DNA from: Dolomitihabitans soli
GTDB lineage: Bacteria; Actinomycetota; Actinomycetes; Streptosporangiales; Streptosporangiaceae
Assembly: GCF_022213955.1 (NCBI RefSeq)
Contig: NZ_JAKNTW010000002.1
Coordinates: 638,679 to 702,678 of the forward strand
DNA: 64,000 nt
Direction of reading: 5' to 3'
Positions 34,694-44,214 of this stretch are shown here, piece by piece. Below the pieces are notes generated by a model. It ran no database searches and was not told the DNA's origin. It was given only the letters and a program-made list of their open reading frames with translations. Numbering within the stretch: position 1 is the first letter of the stretch; every line of letters begins with the position of its first letter. The position numbers were made by a program, and so were the translations under genes.

Positions 34694-35005
34694 AGCCTGC
34701 GCAAGGCAGACACAGACAAGATCGTGCTCGAGGCGCCCCCGACCTCGAAGACGGGTTTGAACAGCCGGCGCAGATACCAGGCGGTCGTCCTGCGGAGTAC
34801 CGCCGACCCCTGCCGTAGCCGCTCGCACGCCCGCAACCGGTCTCGCTTCGTTCCAGGCGTTTGATACGGCCCCCACCTCGGTGAAATGCGGAAACGCCGC
34901 CAGCCTTCACCTGGCCGCCATTCATTGCAACGCGGCATTGCGTTCACGCCCAGCGTAATTGCATCAATTTGTCGCCATACACCTGGAAAAATGCCTTTCG
35001 GCCGA
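34694..35005. other. Intergenic region after the ABC permease, no gene seen
   Basis: About 310 bp without a frame of normal codon bias on either strand. A minus-strand open frame (34690-35052) has no start context or recognisable product. No strong terminator hairpin was found. Confidence 0.35.
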
Positions 35006-35034
35006 TTGACATCGATCTGAATGCAACGTAGCTT
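35006..35034 (+). promoter_or_regulatory. Promoter for the cytochrome P450 gene
   Basis: TTGACA (35006-35011), a 17-bp spacer, then TAGCTT (35029-35034): a good match to the actinomycete vegetative consensus. Transcription would begin near 35041, about 40 bases before the ATG. Confidence 0.6.
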
Positions 35035-35079
35035 TCGAGCAACATTAGACACGTACTATCGCGAGATGAAGGAAGAGCC

Positions 35080-36288
35080 ATGAGTGAATCCCTCCACACC
35101 ATCACGCCGATGCCGGCGTCGCGTCAGCCCGGCTGCCCCTTCGACCCGCCCAAGGAGCTGATCGAGGCCCGCGAGCACGGCCCGATCAGCCGCTTCCCCT
35201 TCCCCGACGGACACCAGGGCTGGCTGGTCACCGGCTACGACCTGGTCCGGGCGGTCCTGGCCGACTCGCGGTTCAGCTCACGCAGGGAACTCATGAGCCA
35301 CCACCCGCTGGTCGACTACGGCGACATCGAGGTCCCTCCGGCGCCGCCCGGCGAGTTCCTCCTCATGGACGAGCCCCAGCACGGCCGCTACCGCAAACCG
35401 CTGGTGGGCAAGTTCACCGTCCGGCGGATGCGGCAGCTCACCGAGCGCGTCGAGCAGGTCACCGCCGAGCACCTGGACGCCATGGAGAAGGCCGGGCCGT
35501 CGGCGGACCTGGTGACCGCCTTCGCCAAGCCCATCCCCGCCGTCATCATCTGTGAGCTGCTGGGCGTGCCGTACGAGGACCGGGGCTCCTTCCAAGAGAA
35601 CATCGACAAGTTCCTCGGCGGGGAGGTCGGCGACGAGGAACTGATGGCGGCCTACACCGCGACCCAGCACTACCTCGCCGAGCTGGTGGCCGCCAAGCGC
35701 GCCAACCCCACCGACGACGTGCTCAGCGACCTGTTCGACAGCGATCTGACCGATGAGGAGCTGCGGGGGATCGCCCTGATCCTGCTGTCGGCCGGGTTCG
35801 ACACCACCGCGAACATGCTCGCGCTGGGCACCTTCGCCCTGCTGCAGAACCCGGCGCAGCTGGCGGCGCTGCGCGCCGACCCCGCGCTCACCGACGGGGC
35901 CGTGGAGGAGCTGCTGCGGTATCTGAGCGTCGGCAAGCAGTTCGCGAGGGTCACGCTTGAGGACGTCGAGCTGGGCGGCCAGACCATCAAGGCCGACACG
36001 ATGGTCATCCTGTCTCTCAGCACCGCCAACCGCGACCCCGAGCGCTTCACCGACCCCCACGTGCTCGACCTGCGCAGGCAGGACGGCGGGCACCTGGCCT
36101 TCAGCCACGGCATCCACCAGTGCCTGGGCCAGCAGCTGGCCCGCGTCGAGATGCGCGTCGCGCTCCCCGCGCTGATCAACCGCTTCCCCACGCTACGGCT
36201 GGCCGTACCGGCTGAAGAGGTCGCCCTGCGCCCGGAGACCGCCGACATCTACGGGGTCAAGAGCCTCCCGGTCGCCTGGGACGCCTGA
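35080..36288 (+). CDS. Cytochrome P450
   Basis: A 402-residue soluble bacterial P450. Motifs in order: the I-helix SAGFDTTANM with AGFDTT at 238-243, ELLR of the K-helix at 277-280, and the haem loop FSHGIHQCLGQQLARVE with Cys348 as thiolate ligand. It starts at ATG 35080 after GAAGGAAG. Overall it resembles CYP105/107-type macrolide or small-molecule hydroxylases and needs a ferredoxin, none of which is encoded here. Monocistronic between its own promoter and a strong hairpin. The substrate cannot be inferred; the neighbouring exporters make a secreted product possible. Confidence 0.94.
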   Translation: MSESLHTITPMPASRQPGCPFDPPKELIEAREHGPISRFPFPDGHQGWLVTGYDLVRAVLADSRFSSRRELMSHHPLVDYGDIEVPPAPPGEFLLMDEPQHGRYRKPLVGKFTVRRMRQLTERVEQVTAEHLDAMEKAGPSADLVTAFAKPIPAVIICELLGVPYEDRGSFQENIDKFLGGEVGDEELMAAYTATQHYLAELVAAKRANPTDDVLSDLFDSDLTDEELRGIALILLSAGFDTTANMLALGTFALLQNPAQLAALRADPALTDGAVEELLRYLSVGKQFARVTLEDVELGGQTIKADTMVILSLSTANRDPERFTDPHVLDLRRQDGGHLAFSHGIHQCLGQQLARVEMRVALPALINRFPTLRLAVPAEEVALRPETADIYGVKSLPVAWDA

Positions 36289-36342
36289 CCACGAGCCGGT
36301 GACGGGCGCGGGCGCGCACCACCGCTGTGGCTGATCGCCTGC

Positions 36343-36379
36343 GGTGCGCCCGTGGCGACGTCGCCGTCACGGGCGCACC
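36343..36379 (+). terminator. Strong hairpin after the P450 gene
   Basis: GGTGCGCCCGT (36343-36353) and ACGGGCGCACC (36369-36379) are perfect 11-bp inverted arms. The loop itself contains the self-complementary GGCGACGTCGCC. No T tract follows; likely a factor-independent terminator of high-GC type. Confidence 0.6.
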
Positions 36380-36483
36380 CGGGCAGCGCCACAAGGAGGG
36401 ACCGATCACCTGGGTCAGCCGCTACGAACGGCCGCTCCAGGGCGGGCAAAGAGACGCCAAAGCCATGCTCTAACGTGATCGCC

Positions 36484-38007
36484 ATGAAGACGGCGGCTCG
36501 GTATCTGTGCTGGCTGGCCTGGGCGCAGAAGGGCCGGGTCGCGCTGGGCGCGACGCTGGGAACCCTCTGGATGGTGGGCCTGATGCTCCCGCCGTACCTG
36601 CTGTCCAGGGCGATCGACGACAACCTGGCGCCCGGCTGGGTGCTGGCGCTGCTCGGCGCGGGCCTGGTCAACGCCTGGCTGGCGATGGTGCGGCACCGCA
36701 CGATGACCAAGATCCGGATGGACGCCAACTTCCGCACCGTGCGCGCCCTGGTCGAGCAGATCAACAAGCTGGGCGCCGACCTGCCCAAGCGCGCTTCGAC
36801 GGGCGACGTGGTGACGATCGGCATCGGCGACGTCATCACCATCGCCGCCTCGCTGACGGTGACCGGCCCCGGCGTGGGCGCGGTGATCAGCTACGGCGTG
36901 GTGGCGGCGCTGCTGCTGCAGGTCTCCGTGGTGCTGGCCGTGGTGGTGCTGCTGGGCGTGCCGCTGCTGGCGATCCTGCTCGGCCCGCTGCTCGGGCGGC
37001 TGATGAAGGTGCAGAACGACTACCGCGAGAACCAGGGCAGGCTGACCACCCGCCTGGTCGACCTGATCGAGGGGCTGCGGGTGCTCAACGCCTTCGGCGG
37101 CAAGGGCACCTACGCCGAGCGGTACCGCGCCGACTCGACGAGCCTGCGCGAGCAGGGCTACCGGGTGGCGTCGCTGACGAGCTGGATCGGCGCGCTGGGC
37201 GTGGGATTGCCCGCCCTGTTCCTGGCCGCCGTCACCTGGCTGGGCGCCCGGCTGGCCGCCGAGGGGACGATCACGGTGGGCGAGCTGGTCGGGGTATACG
37301 GGTACATCGCCGTGCTGGTGGTGCCGGTCTCCTCCTTCATCGAGGGCAGCTTCCAGATCAGCCACGGCCTGGTCGCCGCCCGCCAGGTCACCCGCTTCCT
37401 CGCGCTGCGCGCCGAGGAGCGGCCCCGGCCCGCCGGGCCGGAGGTCGCGCCGGGGAGCCTGGTGGGGCTGGTCAGCGCCCGGCCCGAGGAGAGCGTGGCG
37501 CTGCTCGAAGGGCTGGGCGGGTTCGACGGCACCTCCCTGATCGCCGACCACGACGCCGCCCTGTTCGCGGGCACGCTTCGCGAGGTCCTCCAGGGCCGGG
37601 GCGAGGCGGACGACGAGGCCATCCACCGGGCCGTGCACATCGCCGCGGCGCAGGACGTGGTCGCAGGGCTGCGCCACGGGCTCGACTCGATGATCGAACC
37701 CGGCGGCCGCAACCTGTCGGGCGGCCAGCGTCAGCGGGTGCGCCTGGCCCGGGCTCTGGTGGCCGAGCCCGAGGTGCTGCTGGCCGTGGAGCCCACCTCC
37801 GCGCTGGACGCGCACACCGAGTCTCTCCTCGCCGGGCGGCTCCGTACGGCACGCGCCGGCCGTACGGCGGTCGTGGCCACCACCTCGCCGCTGCTGCTCG
37901 CCCAGGCCGACCAGGTGCTGTTCATCGAGGACGGGCGGGTGGCCGCCTCCGGCACCCACCGCGAGCTGATGGAGTCCACCCCCGCCTACCGATCGGTGCT
38001 CGGATGA
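36484..38007 (+). CDS. ABC exporter half-transporter with degenerate nucleotide-binding domain
   Basis: A 507-residue ABC protein with an N-terminal six-helix exporter domain (about residues 20-310) and a shortened nucleotide-binding domain (about 316-507). The ATPase domain has no Walker A: after VAPGSLVGLVSARPEESVAL there is no GxxGxGK(S/T). Walker B reads LLAVEPTSALD with Val in place of Asp. The signature LSGGQRQRVRLARAL at 411-425 is perfect. It cannot bind ATP productively itself but can lend its signature to the partner encoded next, whose start overlaps its stop (ATGA). ATG 36484 fits the beginning of the transmembrane domain. Confidence 0.9.
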   Translation: MKTAARYLCWLAWAQKGRVALGATLGTLWMVGLMLPPYLLSRAIDDNLAPGWVLALLGAGLVNAWLAMVRHRTMTKIRMDANFRTVRALVEQINKLGADLPKRASTGDVVTIGIGDVITIAASLTVTGPGVGAVISYGVVAALLLQVSVVLAVVVLLGVPLLAILLGPLLGRLMKVQNDYRENQGRLTTRLVDLIEGLRVLNAFGGKGTYAERYRADSTSLREQGYRVASLTSWIGALGVGLPALFLAAVTWLGARLAAEGTITVGELVGVYGYIAVLVVPVSSFIEGSFQISHGLVAARQVTRFLALRAEERPRPAGPEVAPGSLVGLVSARPEESVALLEGLGGFDGTSLIADHDAALFAGTLREVLQGRGEADDEAIHRAVHIAAAQDVVAGLRHGLDSMIEPGGRNLSGGQRQRVRLARALVAEPEVLLAVEPTSALDAHTESLLAGRLRTARAGRTAVVATTSPLLLAQADQVLFIEDGRVAASGTHRELMESTPAYRSVLG

Positions 38008-39758
38008 ACCGCGACCTGCCCATCGCCGACCGCCGGCAGGTACGGCGGGCCGCCCTACGCCTGGTCAGGCGCGACGTGCCGGGCTTCACCGCGACGCTGC
38101 TGCTCAACAGCCTCGCGGCGGCCGCGGCGCTGGTCAGCCCGTGGTTGCTGGGCCGCATCATCGACTCCATCAGCGCCGGGGACACGGTCGACCTGCTCGC
38201 CGCGATCGCCGTGGGCGCGGCGCTGGCCCAGTTGGTCCTGTCCAGGTACGCCGAGAAGATCGGCACCCGCTTCAGCGAGCGTGTCCAGGAACACATCCGC
38301 GCCGAACTCCTGGACCGCGTGCTGGCCCTGCCCGCCGCCACGGTCGAGCACATCCGCACCGGCGACCTGACCGCCCGCGGAACCACCGAAGTGGCCGTCG
38401 TCGGCCGCACCCTGCGCGACGCCGCCCCCGCGATCCTCGTCTCGAGCCTGCAGGCGCTCTTCCTGATCGTCGCCGTCTTCCTGGTCGACCCGGCCCTGGG
38501 CGCCTGCGGCCTGCTCGCGCTGGCCGGCATCGGGGCCGCCTCCCGCTGGTACCTTCGCCGCGCCCGCCCCGCCTACCTGGAGGAAGGCGCCGCCCGCTCG
38601 GAGCTGGCCGAGCACCTGGCCGCCAACGCCGCGGGCGCCCGCACCATCGAGGCCCTGGGCCTGCAGGCCAAGCGCACGCGGGCGGCGGAACGGGTGATCG
38701 AGCGCAGCCGGGCCGCCCAGCTGCGGACCCTCTTCCTGCGCGGCGTGCTCTGGCCCTCGGTGGAGGTCTCCTCGCTCCTGCCGCCCGTGCTGGTACTGCT
38801 GCTCGGCGGGGTGCTCCTGGACCGCGGCCAGGTCACGCTGGGCGCGGTCGTCACCTGCGTGCTCTACCTTCGCCAGCTCGGCCAGCCGATCGAGACGATC
38901 CTGATCTGGCTGGAGCAGCTGCAGAGCAGCGGCGCCTCCTTCGCCAGGATCGAGGGCCTCGCGACACCGGCGCGGGAAGAGGTCGCCGCCGCGGCGCCGC
39001 AGGGCGACCGCATCGAGGCGTGCGGCGTGCACTTCTCCTACGAAGACACCGACGACGTGGTGACCGGCGTCGATCTGACCGTACGGCCCGGCGAGCGCCT
39101 GGCCGTCGTCGGCCCCTCGGGAGCCGGCAAGTCCACCCTGGGCAAGCTGCTGGCCGGCATCGACCGCCCCCGCCTGGGCACGGTCACCGTCGGCTCGGTG
39201 CCCGTCGCCGACCTCTCCCCCGCCCAACTCCGTGAGCACGTCGTCCTGGTCACCCAGGAACAGCACCTGTTCCTCGGCACCGTCCGCGACAACCTGCTGC
39301 TGGCAGATCCGACGGCCGGCGACGACCGCCTGGGCAAGGCGCTGGCGGCGGTCGGCGCCGACTGGGTCGCCTCGCTCGACGATGAGCTGGGGTCCCAGTC
39401 GTCCGGCGCCACCCTCGGCCCGGACCGGGTCCAGCAGCTCGCCCTGGCCAGGGTCATCCTGGCCGACCCGCACACCGTCATCCTCGACGAGGCCACCGCC
39501 ATGCTCGACCCCCGCACGGCCAGGCGCGCCGAACGCTCGCTCGCCGCCGTCCTGGAGGGGCGGACCGTCATCGCGATCGCCCACCGCCTGCACACGGCCC
39601 GCGACGCCGACCGGGTGGTGGTCATGGACGACGGCCGGGTGGTGGAGGTCGGAGCGCACGACGAGCTGGTCGCGGCGGGCGGGGTGTACGAGGCGCTGTG
39701 GAGGTCGTGGCACGGCTCGCGGAGTGTCGGCGCCGAACACGATTCTGCGCAGCGCTGA
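38004..39758 (+). CDS. ABC exporter half-transporter, catalytic partner
   Basis: A 584-residue ABC half-exporter. The transmembrane domain covers about residues 25-310, with the SGASFARIEGL linker. In the nucleotide-binding domain (about 335-570), Walker A GPSGAGKST (370-378), the Q-loop VTQEQ, Walker B TVILDEATAMLD with catalytic Glu496, and the switch His in IAIAHRL are all intact. The signature motif is not: LSGGQ is replaced by LGPDRVQ at 471-477. Together with the upstream half it would form a heterodimer with a single complete ATP site. Translation is coupled by the ATGA overlap. Substrate unknown; peptides, lipids or drugs are typical. Confidence 0.92.
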   Translation: MNRDLPIADRRQVRRAALRLVRRDVPGFTATLLLNSLAAAAALVSPWLLGRIIDSISAGDTVDLLAAIAVGAALAQLVLSRYAEKIGTRFSERVQEHIRAELLDRVLALPAATVEHIRTGDLTARGTTEVAVVGRTLRDAAPAILVSSLQALFLIVAVFLVDPALGACGLLALAGIGAASRWYLRRARPAYLEEGAARSELAEHLAANAAGARTIEALGLQAKRTRAAERVIERSRAAQLRTLFLRGVLWPSVEVSSLLPPVLVLLLGGVLLDRGQVTLGAVVTCVLYLRQLGQPIETILIWLEQLQSSGASFARIEGLATPAREEVAAAAPQGDRIEACGVHFSYEDTDDVVTGVDLTVRPGERLAVVGPSGAGKSTLGKLLAGIDRPRLGTVTVGSVPVADLSPAQLREHVVLVTQEQHLFLGTVRDNLLLADPTAGDDRLGKALAAVGADWVASLDDELGSQSSGATLGPDRVQQLALARVILADPHTVILDEATAMLDPRTARRAERSLAAVLEGRTVIAIAHRLHTARDADRVVVMDDGRVVEVGAHDELVAAGGVYEALWRSWHGSRSVGAEHDSAQR

Positions 39759-39880
39759 CCGGTGAAGCCGGGGCACGGTCAGACCTCGGCGCCGGAGGAT
39801 CGGGACGCGGGCGGTTCGTGCTCCCCGGCGAACAGGCCGAAGGTCCACGCGGCACCCGACCGACCTCCGTGGAGCCGGAC

Positions 39881-42034
39881 TCAGGTGATCCGCCAGATTC
39901 GCACGTTGCCCTCGCCCCCGCCGGTGATGGCGAGGAGACGGCCGCCGGACTCCGCGACCACGACCGACTCCACGTTGTGATCATGGTCCTTGAAGGGCCG
40001 GCCCAGTGTCTCGCCCGTGGCCAGGTCGTGGACCCGGGCCGTGCCGTCGTTGCCGCCCGACACCACGACCACGCCCTTGCCGGCGCGCACGACCGCCAGC
40101 GCGTAGATCCACCCCGTGTGCTCCGCGTACGGCTCGCGGGCCTCGCCACCGGTGATCGGGTCCTCCACGCGCACCTTCCGGTCCCCGCCTGCGGAGAGCA
40201 CCACGGTCGTGCCGTTCAGCTCGGCCGTCGTCACCGCCGAGACCTGGCTGCCGTGCTGGGTGACCTGCTGCCCCTTGCCGTCCTCGATCCGCCACTTCCG
40301 CACCTGGCTGTCGGCGCCCGCCGTCAGCACCACCGTCTCCCCACGGATGTCCGCGAACGCGACCCCGAAGACGGCTCCCTCGTGCGCCCTCCGGCTGCGT
40401 CCGATCTCCTTGCGGGTGGCGAGGTTCCACACGCGTACGTCCCCGTCGCGTCCGCCGGTCACCGCGATCGGCTTCCCGTCCACGGTGGCCGCCGTGGCCG
40501 AGAAGACCGGGCCGCCCGTGTTGATCTTTCCCATCGCCTTGCGCGCCGCGAGGTCCCACAGCCGAACGCTCCCGTCGTCGCCCGCCGAGACCGCGCCGGG
40601 CTTGCCGTCCAGCTCGATCGTCGCGACGGAACGCACCCAGCCGGTGTGGCCGGTGAGTGTGCCGAGCGGCTTCCGGGTCGCCAGGTCCCACAGCCGCAAC
40701 GTGCGATCCCTCGACCCCGACACGATCACCTGCGCCTTGCCGACCCGGGCGACGGCCACCGCGTTCACCGCGTCGGTGTGCCCCCGCAACGGTCCGCCGA
40801 CCGCCCGTCCCGTGACCTTCCCGATCCCGGCCGGCTCGGTGGTCGGCGGTGTGCTGGGAGTCGGGGACGGGGTGCCGCTCGGCCCGGCGCTGACGACGGT
40901 GACCGGGTCGGCTCGGACCTCGCCCCGCGTGGCCGGCCACGTGACCGCCAGTACGGCGACGCTCGCGACCGCCACGGCCACCGCCCCCGTCACCAGCCCC
41001 CGCCGCCGCACCCGCCACGCCCGCTCCTCCCGTCCCATCGTCCGAACCGGCCCCCGAGCCGCAACAGGGCCCGACGCCGCAACAGGACCGGGACCTGGAT
41101 CTGCGCCTGGAGCCGGATCGTGCACCGGCGGCTGAAGCGGCGTCGGATCCGGTGGTCGGAGCGGGTCCGGGACCGGTGCGTGAGCCGGGGGTAAGGGGAT
41201 CGGGGGTAAGGGGTGGTCGTCGGCGGGCGGCGTGTGGGTGATGAGCTTGAGAAGCAGCTCGGCGGCCGTGGGCCGGGACTCCGGGTTCTTGGACAGGCAC
41301 CGGGCGAGCAGCGGGCGGATGCTCTCCGGCACCTCCGACAGGTCGGGCTCCGCCGACAGGATGCGGTGCAACACGGCGGGAATGCTGTCGTCGCCGAAAG
41401 CGGGCCGCCCCGTGGCGGCGTACACCATCGTGATCGCCCAGCTGAACACGTCGGACGCCGACCCGACCCGCTTCCCGCCGATCTGCTCCGGCGACATGTA
41501 CGTCGGCGTGCCGATCGCGCCGCTGGTGATGGCGGCGGACGCGTCGAGCGCACGGGAGATCCCGAAGTCGATCACTCGGGGTCCACCGGGCCCGAGCAGG
41601 ACGTTGCCCGGTTTGAAGTCCCTGTGCACGATGCCCGCCTGGTGGATGGCCGCCAGCGCGGTCACCGTGCCGACGGCGATGCGCTGCAACACCGCCCCGG
41701 CCCGCGGCCCCTCCTCCTCGATGCTCCGTTGCAGCGACACCCCTTCGATGTACTCGCTGACCACATAGAGGGAGTCGGCGGTCTCACCGGCGTCGAGCAC
41801 GCGGGCCGTACAGAACTCGGCGATCTGCCTGGCGACCTCGATCTCCTGGATGAAGCGCCGCCGCGCGTCAGGCCGCTCCGCGTGACTGACGTGCAGGACC
41901 TTGACGGCGACCGGCTCGCCCGTCCGTCCCTCACCGAGGTAGACGACCCCCTGCCCGCCCTGCCCGAGCCTGCCCACGATCGGGTACGGCCCGACGAGCG
42001 CGGGATCTCCCGGCCGTAACGGAGAACCAGGCAT
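39881..42034 (-). CDS. Membrane serine/threonine protein kinase with extracellular WD40 repeats
   Basis: A 717-residue protein. The kinase domain covers about residues 15-270: glycine loop GRLGQGGQGVVY, VAVKVL (Lys45), HRDFKPGN (Asp139), DFG 156-158, GTPTYMSPEQ. A Pro-rich juxtamembrane segment (270-330) and one membrane helix at about 347-366 follow. Outside lie seven or so WD40-like blades (SGSRDRTLRLWDLATRKPLG, SAGDDGSVRLWDLAARK and so on) from about 425 to the end. ATG 42034 follows AAGGAAG. PknB-like kinases in actinomycetes regulate growth and wall functions; an extracytoplasmic beta-propeller suggests ligand or wall-protein sensing. It is convergent with the ABC exporter pair. Partner unknown. 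Confidence 0.93.
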   Translation of the reverse strand: MPGSPLRPGDPALVGPYPIVGRLGQGGQGVVYLGEGRTGEPVAVKVLHVSHAERPDARRRFIQEIEVARQIAEFCTARVLDAGETADSLYVVSEYIEGVSLQRSIEEEGPRAGAVLQRIAVGTVTALAAIHQAGIVHRDFKPGNVLLGPGGPRVIDFGISRALDASAAITSGAIGTPTYMSPEQIGGKRVGSASDVFSWAITMVYAATGRPAFGDDSIPAVLHRILSAEPDLSEVPESIRPLLARCLSKNPESRPTAAELLLKLITHTPPADDHPLPPIPLPPAHAPVPDPLRPPDPTPLQPPVHDPAPGADPGPGPVAASGPVAARGPVRTMGREERAWRVRRRGLVTGAVAVAVASVAVLAVTWPATRGEVRADPVTVVSAGPSGTPSPTPSTPPTTEPAGIGKVTGRAVGGPLRGHTDAVNAVAVARVGKAQVIVSGSRDRTLRLWDLATRKPLGTLTGHTGWVRSVATIELDGKPGAVSAGDDGSVRLWDLAARKAMGKINTGGPVFSATAATVDGKPIAVTGGRDGDVRVWNLATRKEIGRSRRAHEGAVFGVAFADIRGETVVLTAGADSQVRKWRIEDGKGQQVTQHGSQVSAVTTAELNGTTVVLSAGGDRKVRVEDPITGGEAREPYAEHTGWIYALAVVRAGKGVVVVSGGNDGTARVHDLATGETLGRPFKDHDHNVESVVVAESGGRLLAITGGGEGNVRIWRIT

Positions 42035-42169
42035 CGACTTCCTTTCCACCCGGGGGACGACCGCCCCGGCGCACAGGCCTCATCCTGCCCGCCCGTGCTT
42101 TCAGTCGCCTTGAAGTGCCTCGTGCGGGGTAGGGGAACGCCAGTGACGGTAACCGGAGAGGGGAGACCC

Positions 42170-42364
42170 ATGGCTGACGATGCGACCGGTCGCCTCCGCG
42201 AGATCGAGCAGGAACTGTCCGTCCTCCGCGACGAACTGGGCGAACGCAACGACGACCCCAAGGACGCCGGCGACGCCGGCGCGGAACTCACCCGCATACA
42301 GGAGCAAAGCGCCCTGATCGAGTCCCTCGAATCGGAAAAGCGCCGCCTCCTCGAAAGCTCCTGA
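42170..42364 (+). CDS. Small coiled-coil protein, 64 residues
   Basis: ATG 42170 follows GGGGAG by six bases. The product is acidic and almost entirely helical with heptad spacing: ATGRLREIEQELSVLRDELG and IQEQSALIESLESEKRRLLE, separated by a short Asp/Gly/Ala-rich turn (NDDPKDAGDAG). It looks like a helical hairpin or dimeric coiled coil. It has no signal peptide and no cysteines. It lies divergently upstream of the kinase gene. I do not recognise a function. Confidence 0.65.
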   Translation: MADDATGRLREIEQELSVLRDELGERNDDPKDAGDAGAELTRIQEQSALIESLESEKRRLLESS

Positions 42365-42585
42365 CGCCACCGGCACTCCCGGTACCGCGCCACAACCTGG
42401 GTTGCGTCGTGTCCCCCGGCCGCACCGCGCTGACCGAACGCGGCCACCATTCCCCGAAGAACATGGCCAACGGCCGGGTCATACGACGCGCAACCACGCA
42501 CACCTCCGCGATGGGAACCCGCAGAGCCCCGCCGTCGACGGCGGGGGGGCGCCAAGGTGGCTTGCCGTACGACACAAAGATGAGG

Positions 42586-43608
42586 TCAGGGGTTGGCTAC
42601 GTGGCGGAGCGGTTGGGACTGGGTGTAGCGGGCGACCTCTTCGGCGATGATCTGGGCGGCCTTGGCGGCCGTCTCGCGGCTGGCGCCGGCCAGGTGGGGG
42701 GTCATCACCAGGTTCGGGGTGGTGAGGAGGCGGGAGCCGGCGGGGATGGGCTCCTGGGGGAAGACGTCGAGGGCGGCGGCGAAGAGGTGGCCCGAGTCGA
42801 GGGCGTCGCACAGGGCCTCGTAGTCGAGCAGGGCTCCTCTGGCGCAGTTGACGACCACGGAGGCGGGCGGCAGCGCGGCGAGTTCGGCGGCGCCGATCAT
42901 CCCGGTGGTCTCGGCGGTGGCCCTGGCGTGCAGGGAGAGGAACCGGGAACGGGCCAGCAGTTCGTCCAGTTCGACCTTCTGGACGGCGGGGTCGAGCCCG
43001 CCGGGGTTCACGTAGGGGTCGTAGACGAGCACGTGGGCGCCGAAGCCGCGGAGGATCCTGGCGACCCTGATGCCGATCGCGCCGTAGCCGACCAGCCCGA
43101 CGGTGTTGCCCTCCAGTTCCGGCCCCACCCGGTCGTAGCTGTAGTAGTCGCTGGACCAGGTGCCCGCCGCCAGGTCGCCGTGGGTCGCCGGGATGCGGCG
43201 GGTGGCGGCGAGCAGCATGGCGAGGGTGTGCTCGGCGGTGGCGGCGGCGTTGCGGCCGGGAGCGAAGGTCACCGCGACCCCGGCCCTGCTCGCCGCCTTC
43301 AGGTTGGCGTTGACGGGCCCGCCCCTGCCGACGCAGAACAGCCGCAGGTCGGGTGAGGCGGCGAGCACGCGCTCGGTCAGCGGAGCCATCTGGGTCACGC
43401 AGATCTCGACTCCGCGCAGCGCCTCGATCAGCTCGTCCTCCACGTCGGACGCCTCGTCCACCTCGGCCACCCGGCCGAAGGGCACGATCGGCCAGGGCAG
43501 CGTGAGCTCCCGCACGTCCAAATCAACGGACACCTCGCGCCTGAGCGCGTCGATGAGGAGCCGGTTCAGGACGAAGTGGTCGCCGGCGGCTAGGACTCGG
43601 ATCGTCAC
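42586..43608 (-). CDS. D-isomer-specific 2-hydroxyacid dehydrogenase (phosphoglycerate dehydrogenase-like)
   Basis: A 340-residue NAD(P)-dependent dehydrogenase. The Rossmann motif is GLVGYGAIGIRVARIL (about residues 168-183). Catalytic-domain motifs are NCARGALLDYEAL (Arg), LDVFPQEP (Glu) and TPHLAGAS (His). GTG 43608 is chosen because GGAAC precedes it and the TTG at 43620 begins only four residues earlier. It is the last gene of the sugar operon, 12 bp after the phosphatase. It may oxidise or reduce a sugar acid derived from the imported carbohydrate; the substrate is unknown. SerA itself is unlikely, as no ACT domain is present. Confidence 0.88.
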   Translation of the reverse strand: MTIRVLAAGDHFVLNRLLIDALRREVSVDLDVRELTLPWPIVPFGRVAEVDEASDVEDELIEALRGVEICVTQMAPLTERVLAASPDLRLFCVGRGGPVNANLKAASRAGVAVTFAPGRNAAATAEHTLAMLLAATRRIPATHGDLAAGTWSSDYYSYDRVGPELEGNTVGLVGYGAIGIRVARILRGFGAHVLVYDPYVNPGGLDPAVQKVELDELLARSRFLSLHARATAETTGMIGAAELAALPPASVVVNCARGALLDYEALCDALDSGHLFAAALDVFPQEPIPAGSRLLTTPNLVMTPHLAGASRETAAKAAQIIAEEVARYTQSQPLRHVANP

Positions 43609-43620
43609 AACGGGTTCCAA

Positions 43621-44214
43621 TCAGGAGGTCGGAGAATTGAACTGCAGGATCGCGGCCCGCCCGTCCCGCAGGCGGATCTCGGTCACTCCGCAGTTGTCCA
43701 GTCGGGGGAAGACCCGGCGATACTCGCCCAGCGGCACCCCGATGAGGTGGCACAGGGCGAGCCGGATCGCGGTGGTGTGCGCGACCACGAGGATCCGCCC
43801 GTCGTCCTGCCCGGCGGCGATGTCGGTCAGGGCGGCCACGAAACGTTCGGCGGCGGCGTGGGGGTCCTCGCCGCCCGGCAGGGGATGGGCGGCCGGATCG
43901 CGCTCGAAGGCGGCGCGGGCCTCGGGGAACCGTTCGCGCATCTCGGCCGTGGTGAGCCCGTCGCCCTGGCCGAAGTCGAGTTCGCGCAGCCGGTCGTCCG
44001 TGCGCACCTCCCGGCTGACGGCTTCGGCGGTGATCCGGGCCCGGCTCAGCGGGGAGGCCCACACGCCGGTCAGCCCGGCCGTGCTCGCCCAGACGGCGAG
44101 CCGTTCGGCCTGCTCAAGCCCGCGCGGGGTCAGCTCGACGTCGGTGAGCCCGGTGTAACGGTTCTCGGCGTGCCACACGGTCTCCCCGTGTCGCGCCAGC
44201 ACCAGAGTCGTCAA
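43621..44214 (-). CDS. Histidine phosphatase (phosphoglycerate mutase-like) family protein
   Basis: A 197-residue enzyme. Motifs: LARHGETVW with the phospho-accepting His near residue 9, SPLSRARITAEAV, the acid ELDFGQGDGL, and the second His in VVAHTTAIRL. TTG 44214 forms a TTGA overlap with the preceding kinase stop and has AAAGGA upstream, so it is preferred over an upstream in-frame start. Position in an operon with two sugar kinases suggests a sugar-phosphate phosphatase. It could equally be housekeeping cargo. Confidence 0.88.
   Translation of the reverse strand: MTTLVLARHGETVWHAENRYTGLTDVELTPRGLEQAERLAVWASTAGLTGVWASPLSRARITAEAVSREVRTDDRLRELDFGQGDGLTTAEMRERFPEARAAFERDPAAHPLPGGEDPHAAAERFVAALTDIAAGQDDGRILVVAHTTAIRLALCHLIGVPLGEYRRVFPRLDNCGVTEIRLRDGRAAILQFNSPTS

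Noticed and set aside
34690..35052. 120-codon minus-strand frame after the ABC permease
   Set aside because: No ribosome-binding site, overlaps the permease end and the P450 promoter, no recognisable domain and poor codon bias.
36507..38003. A very long plus-strand open frame running into the second ABC exporter gene
   Set aside because: Its first 499 codons overlap the first exporter gene in another frame and are Arg/Ala/Gly-rich with no family pattern; ABC homology starts exactly at ATG 38004.
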